A DNA stretch of 64,000 nucleotides from contig NC_056760.1 in assembly GCF_018687715.1 (NCBI RefSeq), positions 7,725,501-7,789,500 on the forward strand. Reading direction: 5' to 3'. Positions 19,240 through 30,072 of this stretch are shown here, one piece after another. Within the stretch, counting starts at the first letter, position 1, and each line of letters opens with the position of its first letter. This DNA comes from Carya illinoinensis (Eukaryota; Streptophyta; Magnoliopsida; Fagales; Juglandaceae). Made by a program: the position numbers and the translations under genes. Under the pieces are notes generated by a model. It saw nothing but the letters and a program-made list of their open reading frames with translations, had not been told where the DNA came from and ran no database searches.

Positions 19240-19677
19240 TTACATAAACTTGAGATTCTTAGCCTTATGTTTGAGACGCTCATTCTCTTCAAACAATATC
19301 ATGTCATTCTTATCCATGGGAACCAGCAAGCGGAATGAAGAATCTAATAAAGATTTCAACTTTTTATTCTTCTGCCGAATGATTCCTTCCCTTGTGTTAG
19401 ACTCTTGAACAATTCGTTGAAGTACAACAATTTGTTCTTTGAGCTTTTCAACTTCATGATTTTTGGCTTGTAGCCGTTGAGAAAAAGCAACAATAGAGGA
19501 AGAGTAGCGAGTCCCAAGACTCACCAAGTCATAAATAGCATCAGAATCTGACTTATTAGTCAGATTATTATTTTCTTGCTGCAACATGGCACCAATGGCA
19601 GCTGCAGAAAGGACAGGAGGTTGAGATGCATAATGCCTCATGGATGGATCTAGAGAAATGTTAGAAGAATGAGTCAT
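19240..19677 (-). CDS. Antisense ORF 1 inside the Copia element, coiled-coil protein of unknown function
   Basis: 145 codons from MTHSSNISLDPS, read opposite to gag-pol, between pol and the 3' LTR. The frame is also open upstream to 19812, but I chose 19677 because the related second ORF starts at the matching place. N-terminal part: PPVLSAAAIGAML then SDSDAIYDLVSLGTRYSSSI. The rest is heptad-like and charged (RLQAKNHEVEKLKEQIVVLQ), a predicted coiled coil. No signal peptide or membrane segment. On the same strand CTATAAAAT lies at 19789-19781, about 105 bp before the start. It resembles the ORF at 19929-20374, so the two arose by duplication. No known family recognised; antisense ORFs in this position are reported for some plant LTR elements, but I cannot tie this one to any. 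Confidence 0.6.
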   Translation of the reverse strand: MTHSSNISLDPSMRHYASQPPVLSAAAIGAMLQQENNNLTNKSDSDAIYDLVSLGTRYSSSIVAFSQRLQAKNHEVEKLKEQIVVLQRIVQESNTREGIIRQKNKKLKSLLDSSFRLLVPMDKNDMILFEENERLKHKAKNLKFM

Positions 19678-19928
19678 TGAGAAAAGAATAGAAGGCTTAA
19701 AACGAGAATATTGAAGGAATGCAGATGAGTTATAGAGATGAGATGAAAACTTGATGCGAATTAGATGAACTTCAGGACTGATTTTATAGAGATAGCATAA
19801 ATAATAAGACAAACTATTGTCTTTTCAAATCTTATTTAGTCACAAGAAATACAAGATATGCTGGACACACATTGTCAAAAGTTTTCTTACTAACCCAGCG
19901 AGATTAACAGTAGATTGTCCCTATTTTT

Positions 19929-20374
19929 CTAGTAAACGATGAACCTTTGCTGTTATCTGCCGATGTTGACCTTGTATCTGAACCCTTTCTCGTTCCAGCT
20001 CCTCTATTCGTGGTTACAGATCATGAGCATACTAATCTGAAAATTTTTTCAACTCTTGGTTTTCTTGCTTTAGCCTTTTTATTCTCATCATCCTTATTAG
20101 CAAGCTTCTGTCGTAACTCAGATATTTGCATGTTAAGATGATCAATCTCACTCACCCTCGCCATTAACCTTCGAGACAAGATCGTAACAGAGGCAGCATA
20201 TTGACTACTGAGCATTCTTGATTATACAATAATCTCAGAATCAGCCTTACTAGAAAAACGATTCACTGCTCCTATCATGGTATTGACGGCCTCAGGAGAG
20301 AAGATTGATAATTGATGCGTCAAGGGTTTCTGATTCAAGTCTGGAACATTAGTGGAAGAGAATTGCTCAGCCAT
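19929..20374 (-). pseudogene. Antisense ORF 2 inside the Copia element, decayed paralogue of ORF 1
   Basis: Starts MAEQFSSTNVPDLNQ at 20374. It has an in-frame TAA at 20222-20224, then reads MLSSQYAASVTILSRRLMAR and a coiled-coil stretch to a TGA at 20021. In the next frame the coiled coil continues as EELERERVQIQGQHRQ to a TAG at 19929, implying a small frameshift near 20020. The span of about 148 codons equals that of ORF 1. Shared pattern: LS..A...M, SK.DSE.I, YAAS, RL.A...E..., L..QI..L. A TATAAAAAA sequence lies at 20459-20451, about 80 bp before the start. Function unknown. Confidence 0.6.
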
Positions 20375-20664
20375 TCTATCGTTGTGGTAAAACAGAACTC
20401 AGGTCAAGAAGCAATTATTTTTTTTGGCATCCGATAGATGAAAATGATCATTTTTTATAGCAACTCAGAGCCTTCAATCACATTTTTCAACAACATCAGG
20501 CGATTGTTTAAATCTCTAGCCGCACTAAATTCATAGAGTTAGGCCTCAAGTCTTTGCAGCATTTGTCGGGTCACGGACGGCTCCTTTTTCAACTATCTAC
20601 AGTGACTATTAAACGCATCGTTTTCTTTAGTCCATTTATTTGCTGCCGATCCTTTTTAATGATG

Positions 20665-20850
20665 CCAAAAGGGGGAGAAGTTTTAGACTAGAACATTAAC
20701 ATTGTTTAAATTGCTAAACTTGTTATATATGCTTGGAATTATATTTATACTTTTGCTTGAAAAACTAACGCATATTTTCAGGGGGAGCTTAAGTATTAAT
20801 ACAGGTTTCAAGTTTTATCAAGTATTTGTCATCATCAAAAAGGGGGAGAT
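20665..20850 (+). other. Multiple polypurine tracts before the 3' LTR
   Basis: Three similar motifs: AAAAGGGGGAGAAG near 20669, AGGGGGAGC near 20781, and AAAAAGGGGGAGAT ending at 20850, the last directly abutting the 3' LTR and acting as the plus-strand primer. Repeated polypurine tracts are a described hallmark of Sireviruses. Confidence 0.8.
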
Positions 20851-22175
20851 TATTGAACCCAAGGTTTCAAGTTTCATGTGATTATAAATCTACACATGAA
20901 TTTTGATAATAACAAATGAATTCAAAGAATAAAGGAGTTTCAAGATCAAGTTGTTCACACAATGGAATCAAGCACATCAAAGAATCAAGCATGAGCAAGA
21001 AGGAAACAAGTTCACATTAAAGTCATAGAATAATGTTGTAAATCTCTTAAAATTCGAAATTAGGATTAATGCTCAAAATTAATATTTTATCATAAAGCAT
21101 TAAAATACATTTTCCACATGTGCATGAATATTTTTGAAAATTTTGAAAGATGATTGATTGTCATCTTTTGCATGTGCATGCCTTGATTAAAGGGTTGAAC
21201 TTTGAAAATATTAAAGATGATTGATTGTCATCTTTCACATGTGCATGTTTTATTTGAATATTTTCAAAAGTGATTGATGCTTTTTTAGACTTATACAAAA
21301 GGTAGATGATTTTGTTTGAAAAATTTGAAAAGTAAAATGTGCTCCTTTTGTCATATGCAAAAAGTAAAAGATTAGGTTTGGACTTTTTGAAAAATGAAAG
21401 TGTGCTCCTTTTGTCATATGCCAAAAGTAAAAAATTAGGTTTGAAGTTTTTGAAAAATGAATGATGTTGTCTTTGACAATTGAAAATGAAGAACCTTTTA
21501 TTTGAATTTTTTGAAAAAATGAATGATGTTGTCTTTGACATGTGAATCTTTTTAAATTTGAATATGAAGTCTCATATGCCTATAAATAGATCATTTGAGA
21601 GCTTCACATTTACAACACCAAGAGCATACAACATTCATTCAAAGCTTTCATTTTCTCCTCTTTAAGCATTGAGTCTTAATCCTTGTTCATTTTGAGAGAT
21701 ATAGTTTGCGCTGTATTGTTCTTATTTCACTCATTGATGAGTGTTTTCTGATAACCTACCCACTATCAGCTCTTGTATCAGAAAAATGGTGTATATAACC
21801 CTTGTGTGTGTAGAAAGTATTCTACACGGAGAATAATTGAATCACTACGTGTAAGGTGATTGCAAGTGTAGAGGGTGTTCTACATGGATCCTTTGTAGCG
21901 GTGTTGTTCAAAGGTGTAATAAGTTTCTATCTCCACCTGAAGGAGATTGAATAGTGAATTTGGGAATTCTCAAGGGGTAACTTGAGGCGAGGACGTAGGC
22001 AGTGGAGCCGAACCTCGTTAACATACTGAGTTTGCTTCTCTCTTACCCTTACTCGTTATATTTATTGTTATTTCATATTTTGTTTATATTTTATATTATA
22101 TATTTGATTTATAATTGTTATTTTTTTAATACAACTCAATTCACCCCCCCTCTTGTGTTAGTCATCTGGGCAACA
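20851..22175 (+). repeat. 3' LTR of the Copia element
   Basis: 1325 bp, TATTGAACCC (first TG mutated to TA) to GGGCAACA. Lacks a 13-bp stretch present in the 5' LTR near 14018. Confidence 0.93.
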
Positions 22176-23689
22176 AACTGCTTGTTTATTTAATTTTCAA
22201 AAGGCCATAAAAATTAGATTACACCTATTCACCCCCCCTTTAGGTGTAGTGTTGTGTAGAACCACTACTTTTTCAATAATAATGGGAATCAAGTTTGGAT
22301 AACAAAGATAACATTTGCCCATAAAAAGTTAACTCAATGAACATGCACAAAGCTTCATCCCTATTATTACAGGGCCCACCGCCCCTCAACGTCCTGTCCT
22401 GTCCCATCTAGGCAGGCTGGTAGCCCCATACATCAGATTCAGGAGGCAGGGTACCCCGCCCACACTTGGGCACACTTGAGGGGCGAGACAGGACAGGAAT
22501 GGAGATGGTTTGGTCCGCTTTTCCCCCACCCTGAATATAGAGTAAAATAAAACAACATTGTTTTGCTATTCCGTTTTGTTTTACTGAAGTCTAAAATTTC
22601 TCCTCACTTCGCAACTGCCACTCTCCCACTCTCATATTGATCGATCAAAATATGCTGTCGTACCCTCTCTCTCGTAGTCGCACCCTCACCGTCGTAGTTG
22701 CACTCTCTCTCCTACTTAGTATGTTCTATAAGTATCCCTAATCCCTCCTACGGATTGTGTCTTGATGCTTGGATTTGGATAATGGAATTGTGATTTGTAT
22801 GTTATGGAGATTTGTGATTTTTCTTGACTATCTAACCCTAATTTATGTTAGGGGTTTCAATTTTGAAACCACTAAATTAATTTAGGAACTTCAAAATTGA
22901 AACCCCAAATTATTAGAATTTTCAATTTCTGGGATTTCAATTTTGAAACTTTTAAATTAATTTTGAAATATGTTTTGGCCAAATTTAATTTAAAACCCCA
23001 AAACAAAAACGGATAGGGGTTTCAATATTGTAATTGTTGTAGGGACAACTTCAACAAATACCCCTACATCTACATCGGCCATGATACAAACCAATTAAAT
23101 ATTATATACATATAATATGAAAGTTCTTCACTTGTTAGGAAAAAAAAAAAAAAAAAAGAGGCTTCAACATCCTTGTTCTTGGAGTTGCTAGGTTCAAAAG
23201 TACAATATCAATTATTTTTTTTAAGAAAATTGCACATTGCCCTCTCAAATTAATTATCGATTCTTTTTCCATCAAGCTCACAAAACTATCAAAGTTATCT
23301 GAAGCCATGACAAACTTCTAGCTTGAATGACAAAAGGCAAAAGAACAACCATGCATATAATATCCAGCAAGTACCCATGTATCGATCAACGATCAACACA
23401 AGATCAGCTGTCTTCGTTCCCCTCTTGGTCCAGTACCAACTCTCGCCAACACATGATGATTTAGCTCGTGATCATACATATGCGGGATTGTACAATGCTA
23501 GAATTAATACAGAATATGTTCCCATTTTACCATTAATTGCTTTGAGAAATATTGGAAATGATAATATCATAATAGTGCATGTTTTCAATTTGGAGCTAAA
23601 AGCAAAAATAAAATATAAAAAAATAAAGAGTTGTGTTAGGCTTCTGTCGAGCAATGACGGTTAGAAATGTCGTGTAACATAATTTTGTA

Positions 23690-23830
23690 TTTTTATTTTT
23701 ATGTTCTTTTTTTTTTAATTTTTTTAATATATTTAAATATTTTTAAAAAATATTAATACATTAAAAATTATTTTCTCAATTATTAAGTAGGAAAAAAAAT
23801 TTGAACGATAACATTAAGGCCGCATACAAG
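23690..23830. repeat. AT-rich dispersed repeat shared with 11860-11995
   Basis: Both loci share a T-run followed by TTTAATATATTT and AATATTTTTAAAAAAT, an ATTAATACATT stretch, a TTATT(A)AG-type segment and a GGC(G/C)GCATA motif just outside. Likely MITE relatives; ends not resolved. Confidence 0.45.
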
Positions 23831-24004
23831 ATTTATTCTAAAATAAAAGGCTTGCATTTAATTAGATGGTCACTGATGACGGCGCCGTCCCATATATACA
23901 AGCCCTCCCGAAAGCACAAAATGGAGCTTCGATCGTGACAATATTGATTTGCAGGTGCAGGTCTAGCATGGATATTTTGCTGAATGTCGTAATGGTCGGA
24001 AATG

Positions 24005-24190
24005 AATCGGAAAGGGAGATAAAGATGAAATGAGAATAGATAATTTTAAATAAAAATTAAAAATTAAATAAAATATTATTTTTAAAATTATTATTATTTT
24101 AAAATTTAAAAAAATTAAATTATTTATTATATTTTATTTAAAAATTTAAAAAAATTATAATAATAAGATGAGATAGATTGAGTTAAATAG
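24005..24190. mobile_element. MITE copy of the CTCATCTC family, inverted
   Basis: Contains GATGAAATGAGAATAGA on the left and AAGATGAGATAGATTGAG on the right around an AT-rich core. It is the reverse-oriented relative of 8362-8580 and 28547-28715. Confidence 0.6.
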
Positions 24191-25845
24191 CTAGTTTTTC
24201 AGTCCAAACGATCTGTTTTATTTGATGACAAACAGTATCAAGTCGTGATCTAAAAACCCAATACGATCAAAGTTGGAAAGGTGAATTTATTCAATAATAT
24301 TATATTATAGTTGTGGGGGGGCAATATTATATAATAGAGAGGGTTTAATTACTTGCCCCATGTGTTGGTTGCTTCATAAAATACTAATTTAATTCGTAAA
24401 CGTCTCTAGAAGTAAATTGTTTACATTAACTGATAAATTAAGTAAAATACTAATCAATAATAATCTTAAAGAATGTTCATCATTTAGCTATATATATACA
24501 TATATATATATTATGTATTGCATTTATTTTTTTTCGTTGCCGAAAACATACCGTACTTGACTTTTCTTCCCTCCTTTTATTCGTTGGGTACAGACAATAT
24601 TGATGATTTTAAAACATAGATAATTAGGGTATGCCCAGTCAAGAGGCAACCCGTCCTAAGATTTGAAAATCAACTAAGATGATGAGGTTGGACTTTGGAT
24701 AAAACAGAATATTTTCTTTGATGGCAGACGCATGCATGCGAATATATGGAGCTCTAGGATCCCAGCTCGACCTTGTCTTGGGCGCACTTCAATCCTTCGT
24801 TGATCACCCTTTTCTCACTCGAGTCAATCTTATTGACAATACCATTAATGGTGAAACGTGCTATAAAAAACTGATTATTTATGATCAGTTATTTCTTTTA
24901 AAAATGATTCTTTTCTATTAAAATGAATATATTTTTATCATAAATAGTCATTCTCTGATTAAATTATAATCCGTCGTTAATGTGATTTTTTTTTTTTACA
25001 AACACCTATTAGAGTACTTCTTGTATTGAGAGACCAAATACCAATTAAATACAGAACTAGTGGGCCGGATATGATTAACGTGAGAAAAGGCTTTTCTTGT
25101 ACTATATATTGCTTTGATTTCGGAACTTTAGAATATAATGAAATGGAATTTTGTGGTTCAAAATCAACATGCCGTCATATATAGGGTGCATACATAAGAA
25201 ATTGTCATGCATGACGTTCTTCATTTACAGTACTACTGCATGTGGTTGAAATATTGCTTGCTGCAGTCAAATTATTGTTGTTATTTCCGACCAAATTAAA
25301 ACCTTAATTATAACAATTGTACTTGTTGCTCATTTATTATGTATATATATATAACTCCTGATCGAATTAATGGGATGCAAATATTAACAGAAAATATATA
25401 AAGTCGGGGAAAGCCGAAAGAGAGAGCTTTCGAATTAAGATGATTCAACAGTCAAAACTGTTACAAAGAACACGGCCAACTTTTTCAGTCATATGATTCA
25501 TAACCTATGAGACTTTTCGCTATTTTAAAGCATGCGTACTAGAAACTAGAGAAAACATATGAACTCGCGCTATTTATCGAAATAGTACTCATAAAAAGAC
25601 AATAAAAAGAAAGAAGAACAAGAACAAGGAGAAGAAAGAAACAGAAATAATACAACATGCTTAAGGCATGTATATAGAGAACATATATTACATTCATAAT
25701 ATATAGCATATATATATATATATATATAATCCTATGGGATTACGAAGAACAGCAATTTACACAGCTGATTGATGATCGATCGATGATGAAGATTATCGAT
25801 CTGAAAGTCAACAAACTACAAACTAATTATATAATCTACTATTTC

Positions 25846-26571
25846 CTAAAAGAAACCATCATTCTTAACATCACTGGAGAAAGAATCCATTGTTAGTTCA
25901 TGAAAAAAAACATTATGATCGTCCATTAAGGCAAACCCGTCGGCAGTCTCCACGTTGGGCCTAGGGGCGTTGCTAGAGGTGGACGAAACAAAAACATCGC
26001 TAGAAATATTGTTGCCAAATGAATACATACTCTGCTGCTCCTGTAGCAGCAGTTGTTGCTGTTGATTGTGGCGTTGATACTGAAGATCATCTGCAAGTAC
26101 TGGCTGCTGAGACTGCGACTGTCGATGATAATGATAATTGGTCCCAAAGGGTGCCATTACTGAAGTAACCATTCGTTGGTTTTCTTGACTCGCTTTCCCA
26201 AAGTTTAAATTGACAGGTCCTCTTTGGTTCCCAAATGAGATGGCCGTGCTAGGACAACCGGTGAATTGCTGCACCAGGGCTCGAAAATTGCCGGTATTGG
26301 CATTGAGGAGGGTGGTTGGTGTTCTTTTGGAAGCCCTAGACCTCCTGCGGATAGGTTTCGATGGACTACCCTTTGGAGTCAACTGACCATTTGTTGCAAG
26401 CGATGGATTGCTGCTTGGACTGGAGATATTGATGTCAGTTTCGACGCAGGTCGTGACCACAGTAGCATCCGAGATCTGTACTCCATGAGAAAGCACTGGC
26501 TGGCCATCAATGGCGGCCGGCCGGTCGTAGAATGGCAGCCAGTCACTAGAACTTGGGAAGGTATTATCCAT
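25846..26571 (-). CDS. VQ-motif protein, VQ22/JAV1-like
   Basis: 241-aa intronless protein. VQ proteins are plant nuclear cofactors that bind WRKY transcription factors; the VQ22/JAV1 type restrains jasmonate-dependent defence. Seen: the VQ core FRALVQQFTG at residues 96-105 (pattern FxxxVQxxTG), preceded by a basic patch PIRRRSRASKRTP (73-85) that can serve as a nuclear signal. The N-terminus is MDNTFPSSSDWLPFY; a glutamine-rich segment follows the VQ motif, and the tail is acidic. The frame stays open upstream to 26658. I chose 26571 because MDNTFPSSSDWLPFY resembles family N-termini and the upstream part would overlap the TATA box. The intronless structure is typical. The subgroup call is by resemblance only; VQ family membership is secure. 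Confidence 0.88.
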   Translation of the reverse strand: MDNTFPSSSDWLPFYDRPAAIDGQPVLSHGVQISDATVVTTCVETDINISSPSSNPSLATNGQLTPKGSPSKPIRRRSRASKRTPTTLLNANTGNFRALVQQFTGCPSTAISFGNQRGPVNLNFGKASQENQRMVTSVMAPFGTNYHYHRQSQSQQPVLADDLQYQRHNQQQQLLLQEQQSMYSFGNNISSDVFVSSTSSNAPRPNVETADGFALMDDHNVFFHELTMDSFSSDVKNDGFF

Positions 26572-26628
26572 GGTTTTCTGATCTAACTCCTTCCTTGTGT
26601 TGTGAAAGGAAAAAGCAAGCTGAGATCT

Positions 26629-26682
26629 ACTGTTTTTATACTGGCTATTTTTGGTCAAAGTAAAACACGTCTAACTTGACCA
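26629..26682 (-). promoter_or_regulatory. VQ gene core promoter with TATA box and two W-boxes
   Basis: On the gene strand TATAAAAACA lies at 26640-26631, about 60 bp before the start codon. Just upstream are a W-box TTGACC read on the minus strand (26658-26653) and another TTGACC on the plus strand (26676-26681), with ACACGT between them. W-boxes are WRKY binding sites, so control by the WRKY factors that VQ proteins partner is plausible. A (GA)n run follows at about 26695-26722. Confidence 0.6.
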
Positions 26683-26688
26683 TTCTTT

Positions 26689-26728
<40 letters not shown>

Positions 26729-28197
26729 CTTTGTGCCAAAGTATATGCATGCGGTGCTTCCAGGAAAGAACATCTGTTTATATCAACGAGGTCATCATAA
26801 TAAAAGAGAAGCTCTAGTTTCAGACTCCATGGAGGGTTATTGTGAGAAGGTCTTTAGCCCCGTAGTTGGTCAAAAAGTTATTAAAATGATAATAAATAAA
26901 CAATCAAATAAAAAACACATTCTTTTACAAATTAATTACCTCTGATATACTGCATTCACACCCACCGTATATATCCAAGCATGTTCTCCATGCAAGTTTG
27001 AGATATATATGCCATCACCAAACATGTGTGTATGGCATTTATTTTATTATTATTATTAAGCTGTCACAAACAGCCAAAGTTTCTTTGCCACGTGAGTTGA
27101 ATAATATCACTTGTTTGTACTAGTCCAGAACACATCATAACTCTTAGCCGTTAAGTATAAGAGTATTGCTACAGTTTTAAAATGCGAAATGCGTAAGCCT
27201 CGCACATTCAATCATTTGAAAAAAATGGAGTTTATTATTAATAACCTAGAGACGCTCTAAAAAATAAAGGAAATTGGAAACAATAAATCATATTTTTTGT
27301 GCCGGGCAGAAAATTAGATATATATGATCAAATTAAAACGTGAAGTATGGGAATTAGCACTAGCTAGCTGTAGTACTGCTATAGTATATTGACTATATAT
27401 TGATCAAAAGTATTGTTCCACACATATATAAATTAAGCTAGCTTCTTGCGAAGAAGCCAGTCCTCCATTAAACTAGCTAGAATAAAGCTGTTCGCTCATG
27501 GCTGACATAAGAAAGCATTATAAGTATAGTCAAATTAAGTCTAGAAAGGAATTAAAAGATAATCATGATGGATCGGTAATGGCAGAAAAGTTGTGAAATT
27601 AGCTGGGTCGAGTACTTTGATCGACTATTCTGATCTTGAGTCTTGCTAGCTTTAATTAGTCTCCCATCAAGCTTTGCTTCGTGCATGATCGCGGCATAAT
27701 TGGGGATCGGAATTAAGGAAGTCATGATCTCTCTCTCGCTGGTACTGCACCTCATCACCCCAAGGTTCACGTCGATCGCTAGCTAGCTAGCTAATTCGTC
27801 AACCATATAAGAAAAGTTGAAATCAAAACATGATGCATGAATCTTCCTGGGTCGTAGATCTTCGTGGAAATATTACTAATTAACTCAAGCCTATTCTCTG
27901 GTTTTTGTTTATCTTAATATCCTTTTCAGAAAATTTTGCACGTTCGCGCTGCAATACTATTAAAACTTCGCATGGAATTACCTAGACTAATCCCGATCGA
28001 GTATATTATAGCAAATTCGACGGTATCAAAATAACATGCATAATATCAACCTATAAGCTTAAAAGATTATAGATCAAATTAAGAAAATGACTTCGGCGAG
28101 CCTATTATATTCACAAATTCTTGTCTGCTTTTATAAAGAAATTAAATTATTCAAATTGTCTACATGATCAACACCTAACTCAAGCAGATAAAATAAC

Positions 28198-28232
<35 letters not shown>

Positions 28233-28546
28233 CATGTACGTTCCGATCCGGCCCCATCCATATGGTAAAATTCATGTTTGTAGGTTTGTGATGAGTGGGC
28301 ATATTTAGCTTGGTTACATATTTAAAGCGACCATTAACATTAAGCCAATATTTATGAGATTTTGGACGAGCTAGCTATAGCTAATTTTAATGCTGTGTGA
28401 ACTCGACATATGTTTTCTTTAAAGGTTATCTGAACAAATGAAAAACGAAGAAATTGAGATAAGGACATGTTTATGTACGGCTATGTGAACGTACGTTCTG
28501 GATAATGCTCATTTTTTTCCATGCCGAAGCATTCCGGCCGTTAGGG

Positions 28547-28715
28547 TTTTGAAAACATCTCATCTTATTATTATATTAATTTTCTTAAATTTTTACATAA
28601 AATATAATAAAAATTTAATTTTTTTCAGATACTAAAATAATAATATTATTATAATAATATTTAATTTAATTTTAATTTTTTATTTAAAATCATCTCCTCT
28701 CATCTCATCTCCTAT
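28547..28715. mobile_element. MITE copy of the CTCATCTC family
   Basis: Runs from CATCTCATCTTATTATTATATTAA through an AT-rich core to CTCCTCTCATCTCATCTCC. Same family as 8362-8580. Confidence 0.6.
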
Positions 28716-28801
28716 ACAAATTAACCCTCGTATACTTCTCTTCCAAACAGAAGTTGGCGTTAATGCATGGTTGCCCAGTCAATCGTATAATTTAAGGATT
28801 G

Positions 28802-28975
28802 GAAAAATATAGTTGCAAGCATAATTATGTACTAATCTGTACATCAATGTGATGTAATTGGTCAAAATATAGATTTTATTGATAACAGTATTAATTTAAA
28901 TTTTAAGTATGAATAAATTAGTATTAGTATATAAATTAATACGTAACTGTACTTGTATGTAACAAAACTCCCAAA
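28802..28975. mobile_element. MITE copy related to 44619-44788
   Basis: Begins AAATATAGTTGCAAGCATAA and ends CTTGTATGTAACAAAACTC. It is about 85-90% alike by eye to the copy at 44619-44788, whose target duplication defines the ends. No target duplication is visible here. Confidence 0.65.
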
Positions 28976-29174
28976 AATTTTATAGCTAGCGAGTTCAGCA
29001 ACCATAGGCTGCATGGGCCCTCCCATCATTATCACCGAGGAATATATATCTTGCAAAGCAAGCACATTGTATCCAAATTATCGTTAAATTTGACCTGTGA
29101 ATCGTGGTTAAATTCTGTCAACATCAAAGTCGGGCCCTTCCATGTATATATGAATATCACGACCAAGTATATTG

Positions 29175-29175
<1 letters not shown>

Positions 29176-29216
<41 letters not shown>

Positions 29217-29219
29217 TTT
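29176..29219. repeat. (AC)n microsatellite
   Basis: Uninterrupted CA dinucleotide run of about 44 bp followed by ATATATAT. Confidence 0.95.
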
Positions 29220-30072
29220 AAGATACATACAGGTAGTGTGAAAGGAGCAAGCTGTGTACTGATGCCTGGCTGATGACATTGGGTCAAAGATAGCCAATCT
29301 TAAATAATAAGAAAACACAAAATAATCTTCCGAAGTGATTCTGCTTCACGAATTTATGACCAACCACGTTTGTATTTTTGAAAGTTTTGACCAAGTATTG
29401 GCGTCACCTCAAAGCTGAAAATCTTTGATTAATCAGCGGAGAACTTTTGTTTGATTTGAACATTTCTTACATTTCTTATGCTGCCATCATTGATGGAAGC
29501 CATCCTTTCTGAATGTTTATCATTTTTATCTAGAAGTACATGTATAATACAAAATCCAATTTCAAACCCCATAAAACACAAAATTAAAAATAAATAAATA
29601 ATCTTAGCCTTCTGTTTCTGTTTTGATATATAGTTGTCGTTTATTAAATATTCAGGCGCCGGCCCATGCTACATGCTACTCTCATGAACTGTACTGACAT
29701 CGCATTGCCCACCAACCGTTAAAAACTACTCTTATTTTTTTAAATAATAAAATAATGTATTTTCCAAGAGATCATTCTGAACATGGCCTAGGCCCGAGGT
29801 TGGAAGCATGTAAATTGATTAGGAACATAATGTCCAGGGAGGATGAAGCTCGACAAGCAATATATACGAGGGGTGGGTCGGGGCAGAGAGAGCATCTTCT
29901 TCATCGAAAATTATTATACAAGTTGCAATTACAATGAACAGGTTACAAAATTTACACCACCACTGCACATGAAACAGAAATCATGTACAAAATTGGGACA
30001 ACAAACTGGATCCAAACCCATCTAATCTTCATATGAAGCCGAAACTTACAAAAGTTTATCAATTTTATCTTT

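Larger units (their letters stand above)
13726..22175 (+). mobile_element. Complete Ty1/Copia LTR retrotransposon, Sirevirus-like, coding region decayed
   Basis: Boundaries are given by TGTTG...CAACA LTR ends and a perfect AACTG duplication (13721-13725 and 22176-22180). Order: 5' LTR, primer-binding site, gag, pol (protease, integrase, RT, RNase H), two antisense ORFs, three polypurine motifs and 3' LTR. Integrase before RT makes it Copia. A gag opening with a RPPLF...NYSFWK motif, a long pol-to-LTR region and repeated AGGGGGAG polypurine motifs fit the Sirevirus lineage; this is inference from known features. I counted about 33 substitutions and one 13-bp indel between the LTRs, about 2.5%, so the insertion is fairly young. 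Confidence 0.9.
12750..22275 (+). mobile_element. Solo LTR interrupted by a younger Copia element
   Basis: An LTR opens TGTTGAGGG at 12750 and closes ACTTTTTCA at 22275, flanked on both sides by ATAAT (12745-12749 and 22276-22280). Its two parts, 12750-13725 and 22181-22275, were split by the element at 13726-22175. When that insertion is set aside, about 1.07 kb remains, with a CTATAAATAG TATA box at 13214 and a C-rich stretch near the 3' end. No gag, pol, primer-binding site or second LTR belongs to it, so it is a solo LTR produced by recombination. Orientation inferred from the TATA box and U5-like end. Confidence 0.75.
22281..25845. other. Intergenic region between the nested LTR elements and the VQ gene
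   Basis: No convincing gene. It includes a GC-rich foldback at about 22370-22500 (GTCCTGTCCTGTCC against GGACAGGACAG-type repeats). There is a zone of short inverted GGGTTTCAATTTTGAAACC motifs at 22850-23030 and an AT-rich MITE-like block at 23690-23830 resembling 11860-11970. A CTCATCTC-family MITE lies at 24005-24190. The open frame at 23323-23664 has no recognisable motif. Confidence 0.5.
26760..30072. other. Intergenic region between the RAN1 and VQ genes
   Basis: No gene recognised. Contains MITE-like blocks (28547-28715 and 28802-28975), a (TA)n run at 28201-28228 and an (AC)n run at 29176-29219. The right end should hold the 3' UTR of the minus-strand copper ATPase gene. Confidence 0.5.

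Noticed and set aside
23323..23664. 113-codon plus-strand frame
   Set aside because: No family motif; opposing frame also open; most likely chance.
26572..26658. 29-residue N-terminal extension of the VQ protein
   Set aside because: It would overlap the TATA box at 26631-26640, and MDNTFPSSSDWLPFY fits family N-termini.
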